The notes below the pieces were generated by a model. The model did no database searches, was not told where the DNA came from, and was given only the letters and a program-made list of their open reading frames with translations. The position numbers were made by a program, and so were the translations under genes. Shown in pieces: positions 46,810 through 58,075 of a stretch of 62,407 nt of DNA. Position 1 is the first letter of the stretch, and each line of letters begins with the position of its first letter. The DNA is from Gnetum montanum (taxonomy: Eukaryota > Streptophyta > Gnetopsida > Gnetales > Gnetaceae), in contig MNCI01015912.1 in NCBI GenBank assembly GCA_015680685.1, positions 8,871 through 71,277 of the forward strand, read 5' to 3'.

Positions 46810-48955
46810 TGTACCGTCCAAAATTGTCGGCGAGAGGCTAGAATGAATGGACACTAAGAGGTCTACGAATAAAACAGTAAGACCCTACCTTCACTTGAGG
46901 GCAAGCTAGAAATCAATGGAGGTAGAGTGCCTTGAATGGTCCACACGTGGACCAAACAAGGACTTCCCCAAACGTACGCAATTGTGATGCATTGGGTTAT
47001 ACGTAAACAAATGCAAAACTGAATGTAAACAAATTGAAAAAAATGTAAACTGTTTAAACAATGAAAACAAGGAAAATGTGAACAGAAAAAATAATGTAAA
47101 CCACAAGACAAATTATTTTAATTGATAAACAATTAAAATGTGCACTGGTCAGACCGCAGTTGCAGAGTCGTTGCAAGGTGGATGTTTAGCCCTGATGGAT
47201 AAGAACAGATGCTGGGAAGATGCAGGTTTTGGATTGCAAGTGTATGGTGTCAAAGTCTGTATCAAGCCCAATGTATGAGATTGATGCCAAAATTTCCTAA
47301 GTCTGTGAGATTCAAATTTCTCCCCAACCTTGATCTAGTGGAAAAACATGAGATTTATAGGATCATGGAGGTGAGATTCAGGTCTAGGAGAAGATCAGGG
47401 GCTGTCAGCTGAGAAAAATTTGAATTGGGTGATAGATGTGTGCATTGATTAGATGCATGAAATTTTACAATGTACAATGCAATGTCCAATATCTCTTACG
47501 CTGGCATGCGTAATGCCCAGCGTAAGAACTTGAAACACAAAAAAATGTCAAAAATTCAACAAATGTTAATGTACAAGCGTGGATCTAGGTGTCTGGCCTT
47601 CGGATCTGCAGTTCTATTCTATTTTTGGGCTTCCAAAGCCTCCAACATGCATGGATCTATCTCTAATATGTGTGTAGCCTATTCTGGTGTTAGCTTCTGG
47701 CATCCAGCATCCAGTGTCTAACATATGAAAGTGTTTACGCTAGGTTTAAGCTGCTGGAAGCATGCTAGTGTGACTAATAGCATATGACCTGAAAATAGTG
47801 CATTTTGAACCAATTTTTGACTTATGAGACCCATTTTTAGAGTGGATCTACATGCCATGGGTTATGAGGGTTATGTGTGCCAAATTTGGGCTGATTTGGA
47901 TGTTGTTTTGACCCTATTTTGATTGATGACATTGGGCATTACACTGTGTAGCGTCTGAAAAACAACATCACTAAGTGTTTTTGCCCTAATTTGAGCTCAT
48001 TTTTATATGTTGATGCCTATTTGATGTTTCTTGAATACTGCCTACTCTCCAGGGTGGCTTGGGTATTGATTTTGATTCCTTTTTATTTTTTTCAATCCTG
48101 TTTACTTTGGTCACGCTATGCTTACGCTGTGCAGCGTGACCAAAGTGTGGCCCTAGTGTGACCAAGCTTAAATGGCATATTTGAAGCCCAAATCTTGATT
48201 TTCTAAAGCCTATGAACATGTACAATTGTTTCCTAGCTCCCAAGAGTTGACTTCATGTCGAAATTCTACCTAGAGGTGCCTGAATTTTTCTGTTCTTGTT
48301 TGGTCACGCTGTGCAACGTCTGAAAAAGTAACCCCAGCATCACCAAGTCAAAATGGCATATTTGAGGCTTAAATGTTGATTTTCTAGAGGCTGGGAGCTA
48401 CTGGGGACCTTGGTGAAGGTCATTAAGGGTCCTTGTGCTTGATTTTGGCCTATTTTGGCTCAGTTTTAGGGCTCCAAAGGTTGGTGACACTGATCCTTAC
48501 GTTGTGCAGCATCTGAAAAGTAATCCCAACATCAACAAGTTAAAATGGCATATTTGAGGCCAAAATTTTGATTTTCTAGAGGCTAGGAGTTGTTGGGGGC
48601 ATTGGTGGAGGTCATGGGGGATACTTGGGCTTGATTTTGGCTGGTTTTGGCTTAGTTTTGGGGCTCCAAAAGTTGGTGACGCTGATCCTTACATTGGGCA
48701 GCATCTAAAAATGTAGCTCCAAAGTGTACTTAGCTAAAACCAAGCATTTTGAGGCTGAAACTTTTGATTCTAGATGATGAAAGTTGATGTAGTCACCTAT
48801 GGGCCCTAGGGGGACCTTGCCTATTGAATCCTAAGCCATTGTGGGCTGTTTCGGAGGCCTCCAAGTTTGGTTATGTTGTACTCATGCTTAGGTAGTTGCA
48901 TGACTTAGCTTGAATCTTATTTGAAAGTGCTAGGCCAAAATTTTATGGTGTTTCA
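46810..48955 (-). mobile_element. Solo LTR at the first coding exon of antisense gene copy 3
   Basis: Starts tgtaccgtcc and ends tatggtgtttca, flanked by CAGGG (46805-46809) and TAGGG (48956-48960), a 5-bp duplication with one C-to-T change. It resembles the E3 LTRs at its start (ctagaa..ggtagagtgcctt). TATA gagatttatagg near 47350-47361. It has a 32-bp hairpin at 47495-47526 and gtgacc/gcagcgt words at 48110-48710. No internal region. At 2.15 kb it is the longest LTR here. Confidence 0.85.
47495..47526. repeat. Strong inverted repeat in solo LTR
   Basis: cttacgctgg-cat and atgcccagcgtaag form arms of 13-14 bases with one bulge around a short loop. The arm word cagcgta also occurs in the minisatellite at 61975-62320. 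Confidence 0.75.
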
Positions 48956-48960
48956 TAGGG

Positions 48961-51900
48961 GACCTAAACCTTCTCTTATGGTGGTTGAGCTTGTTGGGGT
49001 GCTTACTTGGTTTGTCCCCTTTGGACTGGACACACCCCCCTATGACATGTGCATCGGGCCCCATGTGATATGGTTCTGCCCCGGTGTTAGTTCGTTTTTG
49101 TCCTTCATCTTGCAACATTTTAGTGTGGTTATATGGTCTCACCTAAGCAAACAGTTAGCTCATGACATCATCAAGATAGCATTGCCTAGATCTACACAAG
49201 GGATACTTACTTTTATCACTGACATCGATGAGGGACTTTTCACAATTTCAGGAGGCTTTGCTGAGGGTCCTAGATCTACACATCCTTTGACTCGTGCGTG
49301 GGAGCCACCTACGTGTAGTCATTATAATAGCAACAACACACTTTTCCTAGCCCTCCATGTACACATCCTATTTCAAAATCCACCCGAGACAATATATAGT
49401 GTGGATAGGTATGCTTCTTTGTGTCTTGTTTAATTTTGATCCCTTTTTAAATTTTATGTCATTATCTAAATAAAAATTTGTTTTTCCTATGTAGGCCCCG
49501 CTTTGATGAGCATGGGACATGCGATGATTATGGTGGGCTTTCCTTAGCACACATGATGCTAGAGACTTTTGTGGTAGGCCCCATTCTCCGTGCTACGGTG
49601 TTGGACTAGACCAAGGTGGCTCTCGTTAACTACCATAGGTAGTTTTCAAGAGTCCTTGAGTATTGCCAAGTTCATGGTTGGTTACATGGGGAATGGTCTT
49701 CTAATGGGCCAACCTTCCCTCAAAGAATTGATCCTACACCTATCCCACCTACATCATTTACTGATGGTAAATGACCATGCTCTAGTCTCCATTTTCTTTT
49801 CTTTTGTTGTCCTATCTTGTACTACTTTTTTAACTTTTTTCTCTATGTTTTCTTTTTATAGTAGTCATCCCTCCTGAAGAAGTCACTGTTATAATGGGGT
49901 ACACTAAGTCCATCCTTTTCATGAAGTTTAGGGAGGTGGAATAGTTACAAAAGTGGTTGCAGAGGGGAGCCCCTGAGCTGACCATCAGTCGCCTTACCCG
50001 GGCGGGTTTGATGGACTTGTTTTTAGCTTTGACTCCTAGCATTCTAGCTACTGAGATGGTCACTATTGTAGATTCTTTCAATGGTAATGTTTCCTATTTT
50101 AGCACGTGGGTCTGAGGGGTTAGGGTATCTTTTCACTTGACCATTGAATTTATCTTTGAAATTTTTCACATGCCCATGGATGGCATCACGGTGTCTATAG
50201 ACAAAGCAGCAAAAGATGACCATGTCATAAGAGAGTTGGAGGAGTGGTTAGGTGTGCCTCGGGGTTGCAAAGGTTTTGCTATGCAAGATGACACCTGATC
50301 AATAAAAATGAACTTTCTATATCCTCTCTTATGGGCACAGGCATTTTCCAAATCTCTATCTCAAGGGAGAAACCTTAAGATTGAGACTGTGCATTTCATA
50401 CATGCCGTTTTAGAGATAGAAGGATGCTACAACTGGGCACAATTTCTTGTATCTGGTCTTCCCGGGGAGATCATCTAGTTACATTCCAATGTCCATGCTA
50501 AACCTCATTTTACCTTTGCTTTCTTTGCGGGGTATTCACGTAGGTTCGCTGAGTTCCTAGTGATTTATGATGATAATCGCTATGTTTTGAGGGACCGTTC
50601 GCAATTATCCCATCCTTGGATTTGCCACCTATTTAGTGCCACTAGATCCCAGGATCCATCAGAGGACATTGAGAAATCGGTATCGATCACTAGTGGAGGT
50701 GTAGCTAGTCGTTCCCATCATTCCCATGATAGTTTGGAAGTGGAACCACTCAAGCTATGCACATCTATGAAAAGGGCTAAACATTTGATTGGCGAGACTG
50801 TTGGGAAGTCCAAGATAAAGGTGAAGAAGAAAGAATGCCCAAGGGAGCCTGCTTTGGATGCAATACTACCAAGGGCAAAATAGATTCGATTTGTACTGCC
50901 AGTGGAAGATAAGTATTTCATTTTATTGTTATTAATTTATTTATTGTGACATTTTAATGTATATTTCTATCGAATGTATATGTACCCTATGTCATACTAA
51001 CATTAGAATGTTAGTGTTATCAGAGGAGAGTCTAGAGAGAGAGAGGGAGACTTTGGCCCCAATGGCTGATCCAGAAGTGATTTTCATAGGGCCAGAAGAA
51101 GATGTGAATGAAAGAGAAGAAATGATTGAAGAACTCCTACCTCACAAGAGGAGGATGTGATAGACATCATGGAGAAAAGGCTTGCAAAGGCTTTGGATGC
51201 ACTTAGGTGACCCAGTGATGAGAGAAGTGTCCATTCGAGTGATGAAAGAGATGTCTTTGATGGCTTTTTCAATGGATCATTGCAGCTTGGTGATCTTCCC
51301 GAGCTAAACAACAAAGGGCCTTTTGGTACGTTTCTTTTAGCTCAATCCATGTTTTTGTACCTTTTCATTTTTATGTGTTGTTTTTAATTATCTTGATTAC
51401 TCCTGGCATCAAAGGTAGATGCTGAGACTTTTGAGGTACATGCATCTTAGGTAGAGGTATTAGGAACATAGGTTCCAATCGACGTGACCTCCCCTGCTTT
51501 CCCTACATCATTCGACCAGCTAAGACCATGGCCTGAGATGCCTAGTAAGCTAAACTTTGTTAAAGGCATCATTGATAATGTTGTTGCTCACCTACAAGAA
51601 GTTCATCTAGAACTAGGTATGTGTATGTCATGCATTGCATTTAGTATCTGGGTTCATTGTTGATTATAGGTGATTTATGTGTGTGGTGCTTATACGTGTA
51701 GGCACCAAGCTTCAATGGGCTCCCTTTGAATCTACTCACATTGATGCTCTCCCTAAATTGCTAGGGAATGTTGAACAAGTCCCAAGGAATGTGTATGATG
51801 TGGTCTTTGTTGCATTGTACAGAACGCCAAGTTGCTTTGGACTTGTAGATGTTCAGTTGAGTACTTATGGGACGAAGTGCATTCACTAAAAGAAGCAGTA

Positions 51901-52691
51901 GCAAAGGAAAAAGAGAAGAGAAGGGATCTCCAATCTCGTTACGATCTTGCTACTACTAGACTATCTGGTGATAGCACCTGGCGCACATTTGAAATTACCT
52001 ATGTGCGTTACTAGATGGTTTTGAATAGTAAAGTGTAGGCTACATGGGACTTAGCAGAACAAAGAGCACAAATATATTTGTTGAATAGCAAATGTCAGGA
52101 TTGGATAATCCTTTACTACCAAAGTACGGAAGTGGGGCCAAGACCGAAAGGATCACAAGCATCAGTACAAGAAATGCTTGAAGAAGGAGTCAATTGAACA
52201 TCACCGGATGGAGATGTTCATTGATGGGTTAGGTTTGTGGTTTGCTTATGATAGGTTTACTGAGTGCACTAAGGTGGAGGGATATTCTAAGATAACAATT
52301 ACCACCACCTCTGGGGAGGCTACGATAGGTGCGTTCTGTCTCGAGTGCTCTACTTGGGCCTCAATGGACAAGGGCAAAACACTCACTGGCATTGATCTTG
52401 GCTTGGAGGAGGATTGGGAAAATGTGTCTGAGAAGGAGATTCCACAGCGTTTGGAGACCAACTTGGGGCCTTCCTCACTTGTGAGTGATTTATTGTGGCA
52501 TTCATTTTTGTATGGTTTTTTTGTTTTCATTGTTGATGTTTCTGTATTTCTAATTTTTTTGTGTTCATGATTTGCCTTACGACTATTACCTATTTTGTTT
52601 TGTTTTCTGTTTTCTGTTATAGGGACATGTTAATGATGGATTTGGTCCCAGTGGAGCTAGAGCGGATGAAGAAGAGGATCTTGGGGAGTAG
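48961..52691 (+). pseudogene. Antisense spliced extra gene, copy 3 (E3), best preserved
   Basis: Exons I can support: 48961-49408, 49495-49766, 49862-50912, 51024-51325, about 51415-51615, 51702-52480, 52623-52691. Introns are about 85-140 bases with GT...AG ends, and the first two junctions and the last keep frame. Protein features in order: KPSLMVVELVGVLTW and FSVVIWSHLSKQ; DEHGTCDDYGG; PPEEVTVIMGYTKSI; RAGLMDLFLALTPSILATEM; EEWLGVPRGCKG; SQGRNLKIETVHF; FFAGYSRRFAEFLVIYDD; a Lys/Arg-rich patch (50780-50880); an acidic stretch (51070-51130); a coiled coil (SLKEAVAKEKEKRRDLQS, about 51880-51945); an acidic tail ARADEEEDLGE. About ten in-frame stops, mostly TAG/TGA that could come from CAG, CAA or TGG, show decay. 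No firm family match. The RAGL...GVP part vaguely resembles the N-terminal domain of plant proteins annotated 'putative plant transposon protein'. Confidence 0.72.
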
Positions 52692-53357
52692 GCCCCTCTA
52701 TGAGCTTATCATTAATCAGATTTTAGCTACTAAATGTTTTTGAGATTTTTCTTGATTTTTGATGGAAATGTATGGTTGAAAAATTTAATAACATGGACTT
52801 AGTTATGGCATAATGTGTTGGAGTTTTACTACCATATTGACTCATCATTATTTTTTTATTTTTTTGTTTTCTCTTTTTAATCGCTTTTTCAAGTATTATA
52901 GTGAACATATGCATATAACTTACTGTAAAATGGAGGAACGAATTGTGAACCAATGCTTGTAAAATGGGAAAGTAACATTGAAGTCATAAATTAAGGCTAT
53001 AACTTGTATCATTTCAATGAAAATTTGACATAATATAGTGAATGTTTGTAAACTTGTAATATAGTGAATCCTAGTTTAAAGCCATTTCAAGTTATTCACA
53101 CTAGTTTAGAGTCATGGTGGACTGTTGCCTCTATTGCTAAGGAAAGAAAGATTGCTAGTTTTATGTCATGGTGGGAAAAAAGAGAAAAAAAATTTTAGAA
53201 AGCTTTTAAAAGGAACTAGCCATTTCTGACCGTGGCTAGTTTAATGTCATTGCAGATGTTTATTGGCAATTTAATGTCATATCAGACGATTAGTAGTTTA
53301 ACATCATTTCGGACAAGTGATAGTTTAACGTCATTTCAAACATGAAGTAGTTTCGTT
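52692..53357 (-). repeat. Spacer with hairpin repeats between antisense gene and protease of E3
   Basis: From 52692 to 53050 AT-rich sequence, which may hold the antisense gene's 3' end (no clear poly(A) signal chosen). From 53050 to 53345 about seven units like agtttaatgtcattgcagatg, the same repeat family as at 40520 and 17260, mostly with decayed stems. Confidence 0.6.
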
Positions 53358-54224
53358 CTAGTTGTTGAGTTTCCTCTTGATATTTTGTAGCTTAACATGT
53401 GGGTTTGGGCACGTAGGTATGATTTTATATTCACCTTCCCCTTCATCGGTGATGTCAAAGGGTATTTTTGACCAAGAGACATCAATAGGAATGGCTCCTA
53501 TGTTTATATCTTCCTGTGTTTCTTTAGTCCTGGTAGGGTTGTGAGTTAACATTAGATTCATGTCTTGATGTATGTTCACAGTTTCTTACTTAGGCTCAAC
53601 AAACTCAATTTCTGACTCTTGGCTTATCTCAAGGTGTGAGGAAGTGATCGATACTGTTGTTTCCCCATGTATGATGATTTCACCAGCCCCATAAGGTAGG
53701 TGGATCTCCTGATGGATTGGTGAAGATATGGCTTTAAGTTGAGCTAGCCAGGAACATCCTAAGATTAGATTAAACCCTGGCATTTCATCAACCACTATGA
53801 ATTCAAATGATGTGGGGAATTGGTTTCCAGCTATGAAATCTAAGGTGATCATACCTCTCACTCCAACACGAGAATCACTGAAGAATTTCAAGATAGAGGT
53901 TGTCATGGGAAGTATTTTTTTAGTAAGCCCCAATTTTTTGATGACAGAAAAAGGTATTATGTTTGTTGTCGCACCATCATCAACCCTATCTATCTTGAAA
54001 TGATTAACCTATATCATTATGAACATAGGGGTAGTGATGACTTCTCTTATTTTCTCATCTAGCTTAATGTCCTTAGTGAAGAACTCTAGGGATGTGGTCT
54101 TTGACTCCTGAGGTTGTGCAGACAATACCACATGAATGGATGGTTCATCTATAGGAAGGTTATCACTAATAGGGACCAAAGTTAACATATGCATAAGAGC
54201 CTCTCGATGTACTGGTGACATCAT
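53358..54224 (-). pseudogene. Aspartic protease of E3
   Basis: On the minus strand the catalytic box VDDGATTNIIP lies near 53955-53985, followed by LTKKILPMTTSILKFF, GMITLDFIAGN and FNLILGCSWLAQLKA (usual form ILGRPWLH), in the 115-codon frame 53586-53933. The part 54009-54224 upstream is the linker from gag. Catalytic Asp and the hydrophobic ILG signature are kept, with a shift near 53935-54000. It would cut Gag and Pol polyproteins. Confidence 0.8.
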
Positions 54225-55739
54225 TACTAGATCATACGGGCTTAAAGATGTATTTTTTTTTCAAAGCTTGTGTGACCTAGATTAATGCACTTGCTAGGTC
54301 TTTACCATTTGGGGCACCCTTGTCTATGGGGATTTGGTCCATTTGTCCCAACATTTGTATTTCTTGTGGAGGGGTTTTTATGTTAGTAGCTAAGGATGTT
54401 GGGTTTGGGACATGACTCGTGACATTATCCTCATTTTGATGACTCGTACTAGGCTCATTAATGGGTAGACCCATGGGAATAGCATTTAGCAGTGTTGCCT
54501 TTGGTGGTCCCAATTTGTGTTGATGTTTTTCTGTTTCCAAGAGCTCTCTTGTTAGTCTATCAGTAAGATGTTCTCGTAGAGGTCATGGGGGAATGAAGGT
54601 GGGTTGTTTTGGCACCTAGATCACAAAGAGAATGGGTCATTTTTTAGAAGGTGTGGTTTTTGTTGCAACAGAAGATGGTACATAGATGATGAATGGTTTT
54701 GGTGGTGTGGGGAATGTGCGTATGATGAAAGGAGTTTGAGGAGATTTTGATGTAGGTGTGTTCTCTGAAGGCTTGCGGATCACAAAAGGTGTTTGTGGGA
54801 CGTCTTGTCTACCTTCCACAGGGATAGTATTAATTTATGGTGCATCATTGGTGTTGAGAGGATCCTTGTAGACTCCCATGGGCTAATTTTGAGATTTTAC
54901 TGGGTTTTCCTCATCGAATACTACTTCACCCCTATCAATCATGTGTTGTATATCCTGTTTCAAAGTGAAACAGTAATCAGTTCCATGGCTGAGTCATTGG
55001 TGATACTCACAAAACCTATCCAACCTAAAGCCTCTTGGAATGGGGGGTTCATCAGCTAGTGTGACCTATGTTGGTGTTTCTATTTAAGGAAGTTTCAGGT
55101 GTAGGCGTAGGTGTATTTCTTTCATAGCCGTTTGGGATAGTGGGTTGTTTTCCCTTTTGTCCTGGATGGTTAGGTTGGGTTGTCTTGGCCACTGCTGCTA
55201 CTGTTGTCTTGGATTTATCTTTCCTTGTATGTTGGCTCCTAAAGGTCGAGTAGGCTAGGTCATTGCTCATTTGTGTAGCGTCTTCTATGTCTTTAAATTA
55301 CACAAATTCTTGACTCAGGGTACGAGGTTTTAAATAGTAAAGCTTCAAGTTAATAAAGTCATTTGCGGTTTCCATAAGGATGGTAAGAAGATATGTTTCA
55401 GGAATAGGCTCATGAAGTTCATTTAGGACTACAGTCCACCTTTGGATGAATTTTTGTGCTAGCTCTAAAGGTGCTTGTTTAATTTGAATCAAGCTATCTA
55501 ACATGGCTTCAGGTTTTAGATTGTACATGAAACGGGTTCCAATAAGTCTTCTAGAGAAGATATGGAGCTATGGGGTAAAGCTCGGTACCAGTCTAGGGCT
55601 TTTTTGGTTAAGGACATGGCAAACACATGTAGAATCACATGAGGCCATGCCTGAAGAAGTAGATATTTTTTTTGGAATGTTACGAGGTGAGCGTTTGGAT
55701 CTCCTTATCCATTTTATTTGGTTAGCTGGGGTAATGAAA
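54225..55739 (-). pseudogene. Gag of E3
   Basis: Minus strand. The capsid-type core lies at 55298-55739: AWPHVILHVFAMSLTKKALDWY near 55575-55640, then YNLKPEAMLDSLIQIKQ, ELAQKFIQRW, ELHEPIPE. This is the pattern of the retrotransposon gag family (W..LP, L..I.Q, F..RW). The C-terminal side (54277-55270) is Pro/Thr/Lys-rich with repeats of TPFIIR and KPFIIY (54637-54819). I see no CCHC zinc knuckle. Frames shift at least twice. Gag builds the virus-like particle that holds element RNA. Confidence 0.7.
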
Positions 55740-55935
55740 CTATAAGATAGCGTGACAACTATAAGATAACATGACAACTGCAAGATAGCGTGACAATTGC
55801 ACTACAACATGACAACTGCAAGACAACGTGACAACTGTACTACAACATGACAACTATAAGACAACATGACAAGTGCACTACAACATGATAACTGCAGGAC
55901 CAATAGCAGCATGACTAACACAACATGACAACCAT
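55740..55935. repeat. Tandem array of 19-bp units in the leader of E3
   Basis: Eight exact-length units, 55740-55891, of the form ctgcaagacaacgtgacaa, alternating between ..agatagcgtgacaa and ..actacaacatgacaa types, then imperfect copies to 55935. Each contains the cgtgac/catgac word that is also repeated in the E3 U3 and in the antisense gene's promoter and intron. It sits between the primer-binding site and gag. Confidence 0.9.
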
Positions 55936-56071
55936 AGTTGCAGCATGAAAAAAAGGGAGATTGAGAGGAACATAGTACGTAAGTTAACTGGACAAGACGA
56001 GCTTTAGTTTGAGTACTTAGTCTGTGCATCATTTTGATAGGTAGTGACGATTTAATAGAAAACAAACAATT

Positions 56072-56098
56072 CAGGCCCTCCTTCTAGTGCCAATTTAT
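56072..56098 (-). other. Primer-binding site of E3
   Basis: Minus strand TGGCACTAGAAGGAGGGCC (56074-56092), six bases from the LTR edge at 56099. Starts with TGG as required to pair with a tRNA CCA end. Nearly the same as E2's site. tRNA not identified. Confidence 0.8.
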
Positions 56099-57757
56099 TG
56101 TACTGACCTAAATTCTCGATGTAAGGCTAGAAGGGAAACAAATACTGAAAGATCGTCGAGCAGACACAGCTGACCTTGCCTTTGCTCGAGGGGAAGCTAG
56201 AAAAGGAAACAAAGGTAGAGTGCCTTGGATGATCTGCACACAAATCAACCAAGTAGTTCCCTGAGTGTAAACTACGGCTTGCATTGAGGTTATTGTAACT
56301 GAAGCTTTGAAACGTAAACAATGTGCATGAAATGTAAACAGAAACGTATGCAGGTATTATAAACAAAACATAAACTGAATGTAAAATAGAGTAAATAGAA
56401 TAATGGCTGGCAAAGAGAACTATATTGTATTGCTTAGAAACAATATGCACCAGTCAAATCATAGCTACACGTGTGGATGGCAGGTCAAGCGCTAAGCCCC
56501 GGGCGATGTGATGTGTTTCAGAAGTGCTTGGATGCTGGGAGTCAGAGTATGTCGAGTGCCCAAGGATTATTGGTTTGAGTTTCCTAAGCCATTTAACTAA
56601 AAAATTTCCAATCCCATTTATGTGAATTGATAGGGTATTTATAGGGTTTGGTCGGGCATGGGTGTGGAATTCAAGAATGGAATCAATGGCTGAGAGATGA
56701 GAGGAAAGTGGATCTCATGACATGTGTCTAATGGACAGTTGTGCATGAGTTGGATATGTGTTGGCAAGCTATGTTCTGGACCAGGTGCATTGAATCTTAC
56801 AACATGTAGCTTAATCAAGCCCATGAAAGTACATACAATTTAGAATGTGAGGGCTCAGCAAGCCCACAAATGAAAATTTACAATGGAATCAAGAGAAATT
56901 GACTCTATCTTTCTTGAAACCTCTGGATCTTTGGTTTAGCCATTGGAGGATATCGATTTGGGTGGCTTCGTGGCTATTTGAGGTTTTGTTTGCTTGAGAA
57001 GAATTTCTAGCACGAGTTGATTTTGCCTCAGCATGACTTGAATGTGCACACGCTGCACTCATGCTGCAGCATGACCTCAGCATGAGTGAACAAAAACTTG
57101 CAATTTTTCACCAAATTTTGGAAATTTGAAGCCTGATTCTTGAAGTGCAAGGATTGCCTGACTGTAGCCTGAAAGTGCCTTATTTCAAGCTATTTATGGT
57201 AAGTCACACTAGAGTTACATTGCAGCGTGCCTACAACATGACATGCATTGTGCCCACAACATGACATGTAGTGTGACATGACTCGAAAATGATGTACTTT
57301 GCTTGAAATTGTGATTTTAAAGTTTGATTCTAGTTGAGTGATTTGAAATCTAGAATTTATGCATAGATGTAACTTTTCTAGAACCATTTTGGGTAGGTCA
57401 CGCTGTATGTCATGCTACAACATGACATGCAGTGCAACATGCAATGTGACATGTGAAATCTTGCAAAAACTTGCAATTTTGAGCTGGAATCTAGCATTTT
57501 GGAAGTTGGAACTAAAGCTATCAAGGATGTGCTTTGAGGATGACCTGCATGCTATAGATCAAGTCGTTTTGGCTTAGTTTTGAGACTCCAAGAATTGGTC
57601 ACACTGTGGGAAAGCTTCCAACTTGATGGGATGAGCAAGTTGGCTTGATTCAGCTAAGCGTGGTTTTCACGCCTTAGCCAAATTTTTCCTCCTAAAAGCT
57701 TGAAAGGGCTTGAGTCATTTTATTCCAAAGTGTTAGGCTGAAATTAGTGGTGTTTTA
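56099..57757 (-). mobile_element. 5' LTR of E3
   Basis: Starts tgtactgacctaaattc and ends agtggtgtttta (last C changed to T). Aligns over its whole length with 37674-39342. TATA at 56635-56646 (gtatttataggg). Many cagcatgac words in the U3 (57020-57450), most with C-to-T changes relative to the 3' LTR copies. Confidence 0.88.
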
Positions 57758-58000
57758 GCTGAAAACTCCAAGTGTGGTTTCTAAGTAAACTGTTAGCGAG
57801 GTGAGTTGTCCAGGTGAGTAGGCTAGAGAGTCCATTGGGCCTGTCAACACTCGAGGTAGAAAACTTGCCGAACTATCTAGTCTAAACTCAGAGCATTCAT
57901 TTCTTGCCAAGCTATCATGAGGCTACACTTGTGGAAATTCTTGCCTTAGTTCTAATACCTTGGTGAAACAAGAGTGCCTCAAAATTTTTAGGGTGTTTAA
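57758..58000 (-). mobile_element. 3' LTR of E4 (right piece)
   Basis: Continues the LTR broken at 37673. Ends gggtgtttaa, one change from the tgtttca consensus, followed directly by the polypurine tract. Confidence 0.6.
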
Positions 58001-58075
58001 TTGGCACCTCTTTATCGATGTCTAGAGGAATGATGTGAGAGGCGTTGACAAAGAATATGAAACACCATGAAAGAT
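58001..58075 (-). other. Polypurine tract and junction inverted repeat of E4
   Basis: Minus strand AAAGAGGTGCCAA next to the LTR end. Arms cctctttatcgatg and gcgttgacaaagaatatgaa, then acacc. Same structure as the other four junctions. Confidence 0.65.

Larger units (their letters stand above)
37674..57757 (-). mobile_element. Element E3, complete Tat-like Ty3/gypsy element with antisense gene
   Basis: LTRs at 37674-39342 and 56099-57757 are about 90% identical by eye over their first 340 bases. The order on the minus strand is 5' LTR, primer-binding site, 19-bp tandem leader, gag, protease, hairpin repeats, antisense gene, divergent spacer, pol, 3' region, polypurine tract, 3' LTR. A solo LTR (46810-48955) is nested inside. 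The flanks 37673 and 57758 join the two halves of the E4 LTR. The target duplication is unclear (ATCGA versus GCTGA, all differences transitions). With the nested LTR removed it is about 17.9 kb, long for a Ty3/gypsy element. Confidence 0.88.

Noticed and set aside
50085-50102. A mini intron gtaatg...ttttag in exon D of antisense copy 3
   Set aside because: Only about 19 bases, too short for a plant intron, and reading through keeps the conserved frame.
37669-57762. 5-bp target duplication for E3 (ATCGA / GCTGA)
   Set aside because: Only two of five bases agree. All differences are transitions, so decay is possible, but I do not claim it. The split E4 LTR is the better evidence for the insertion.
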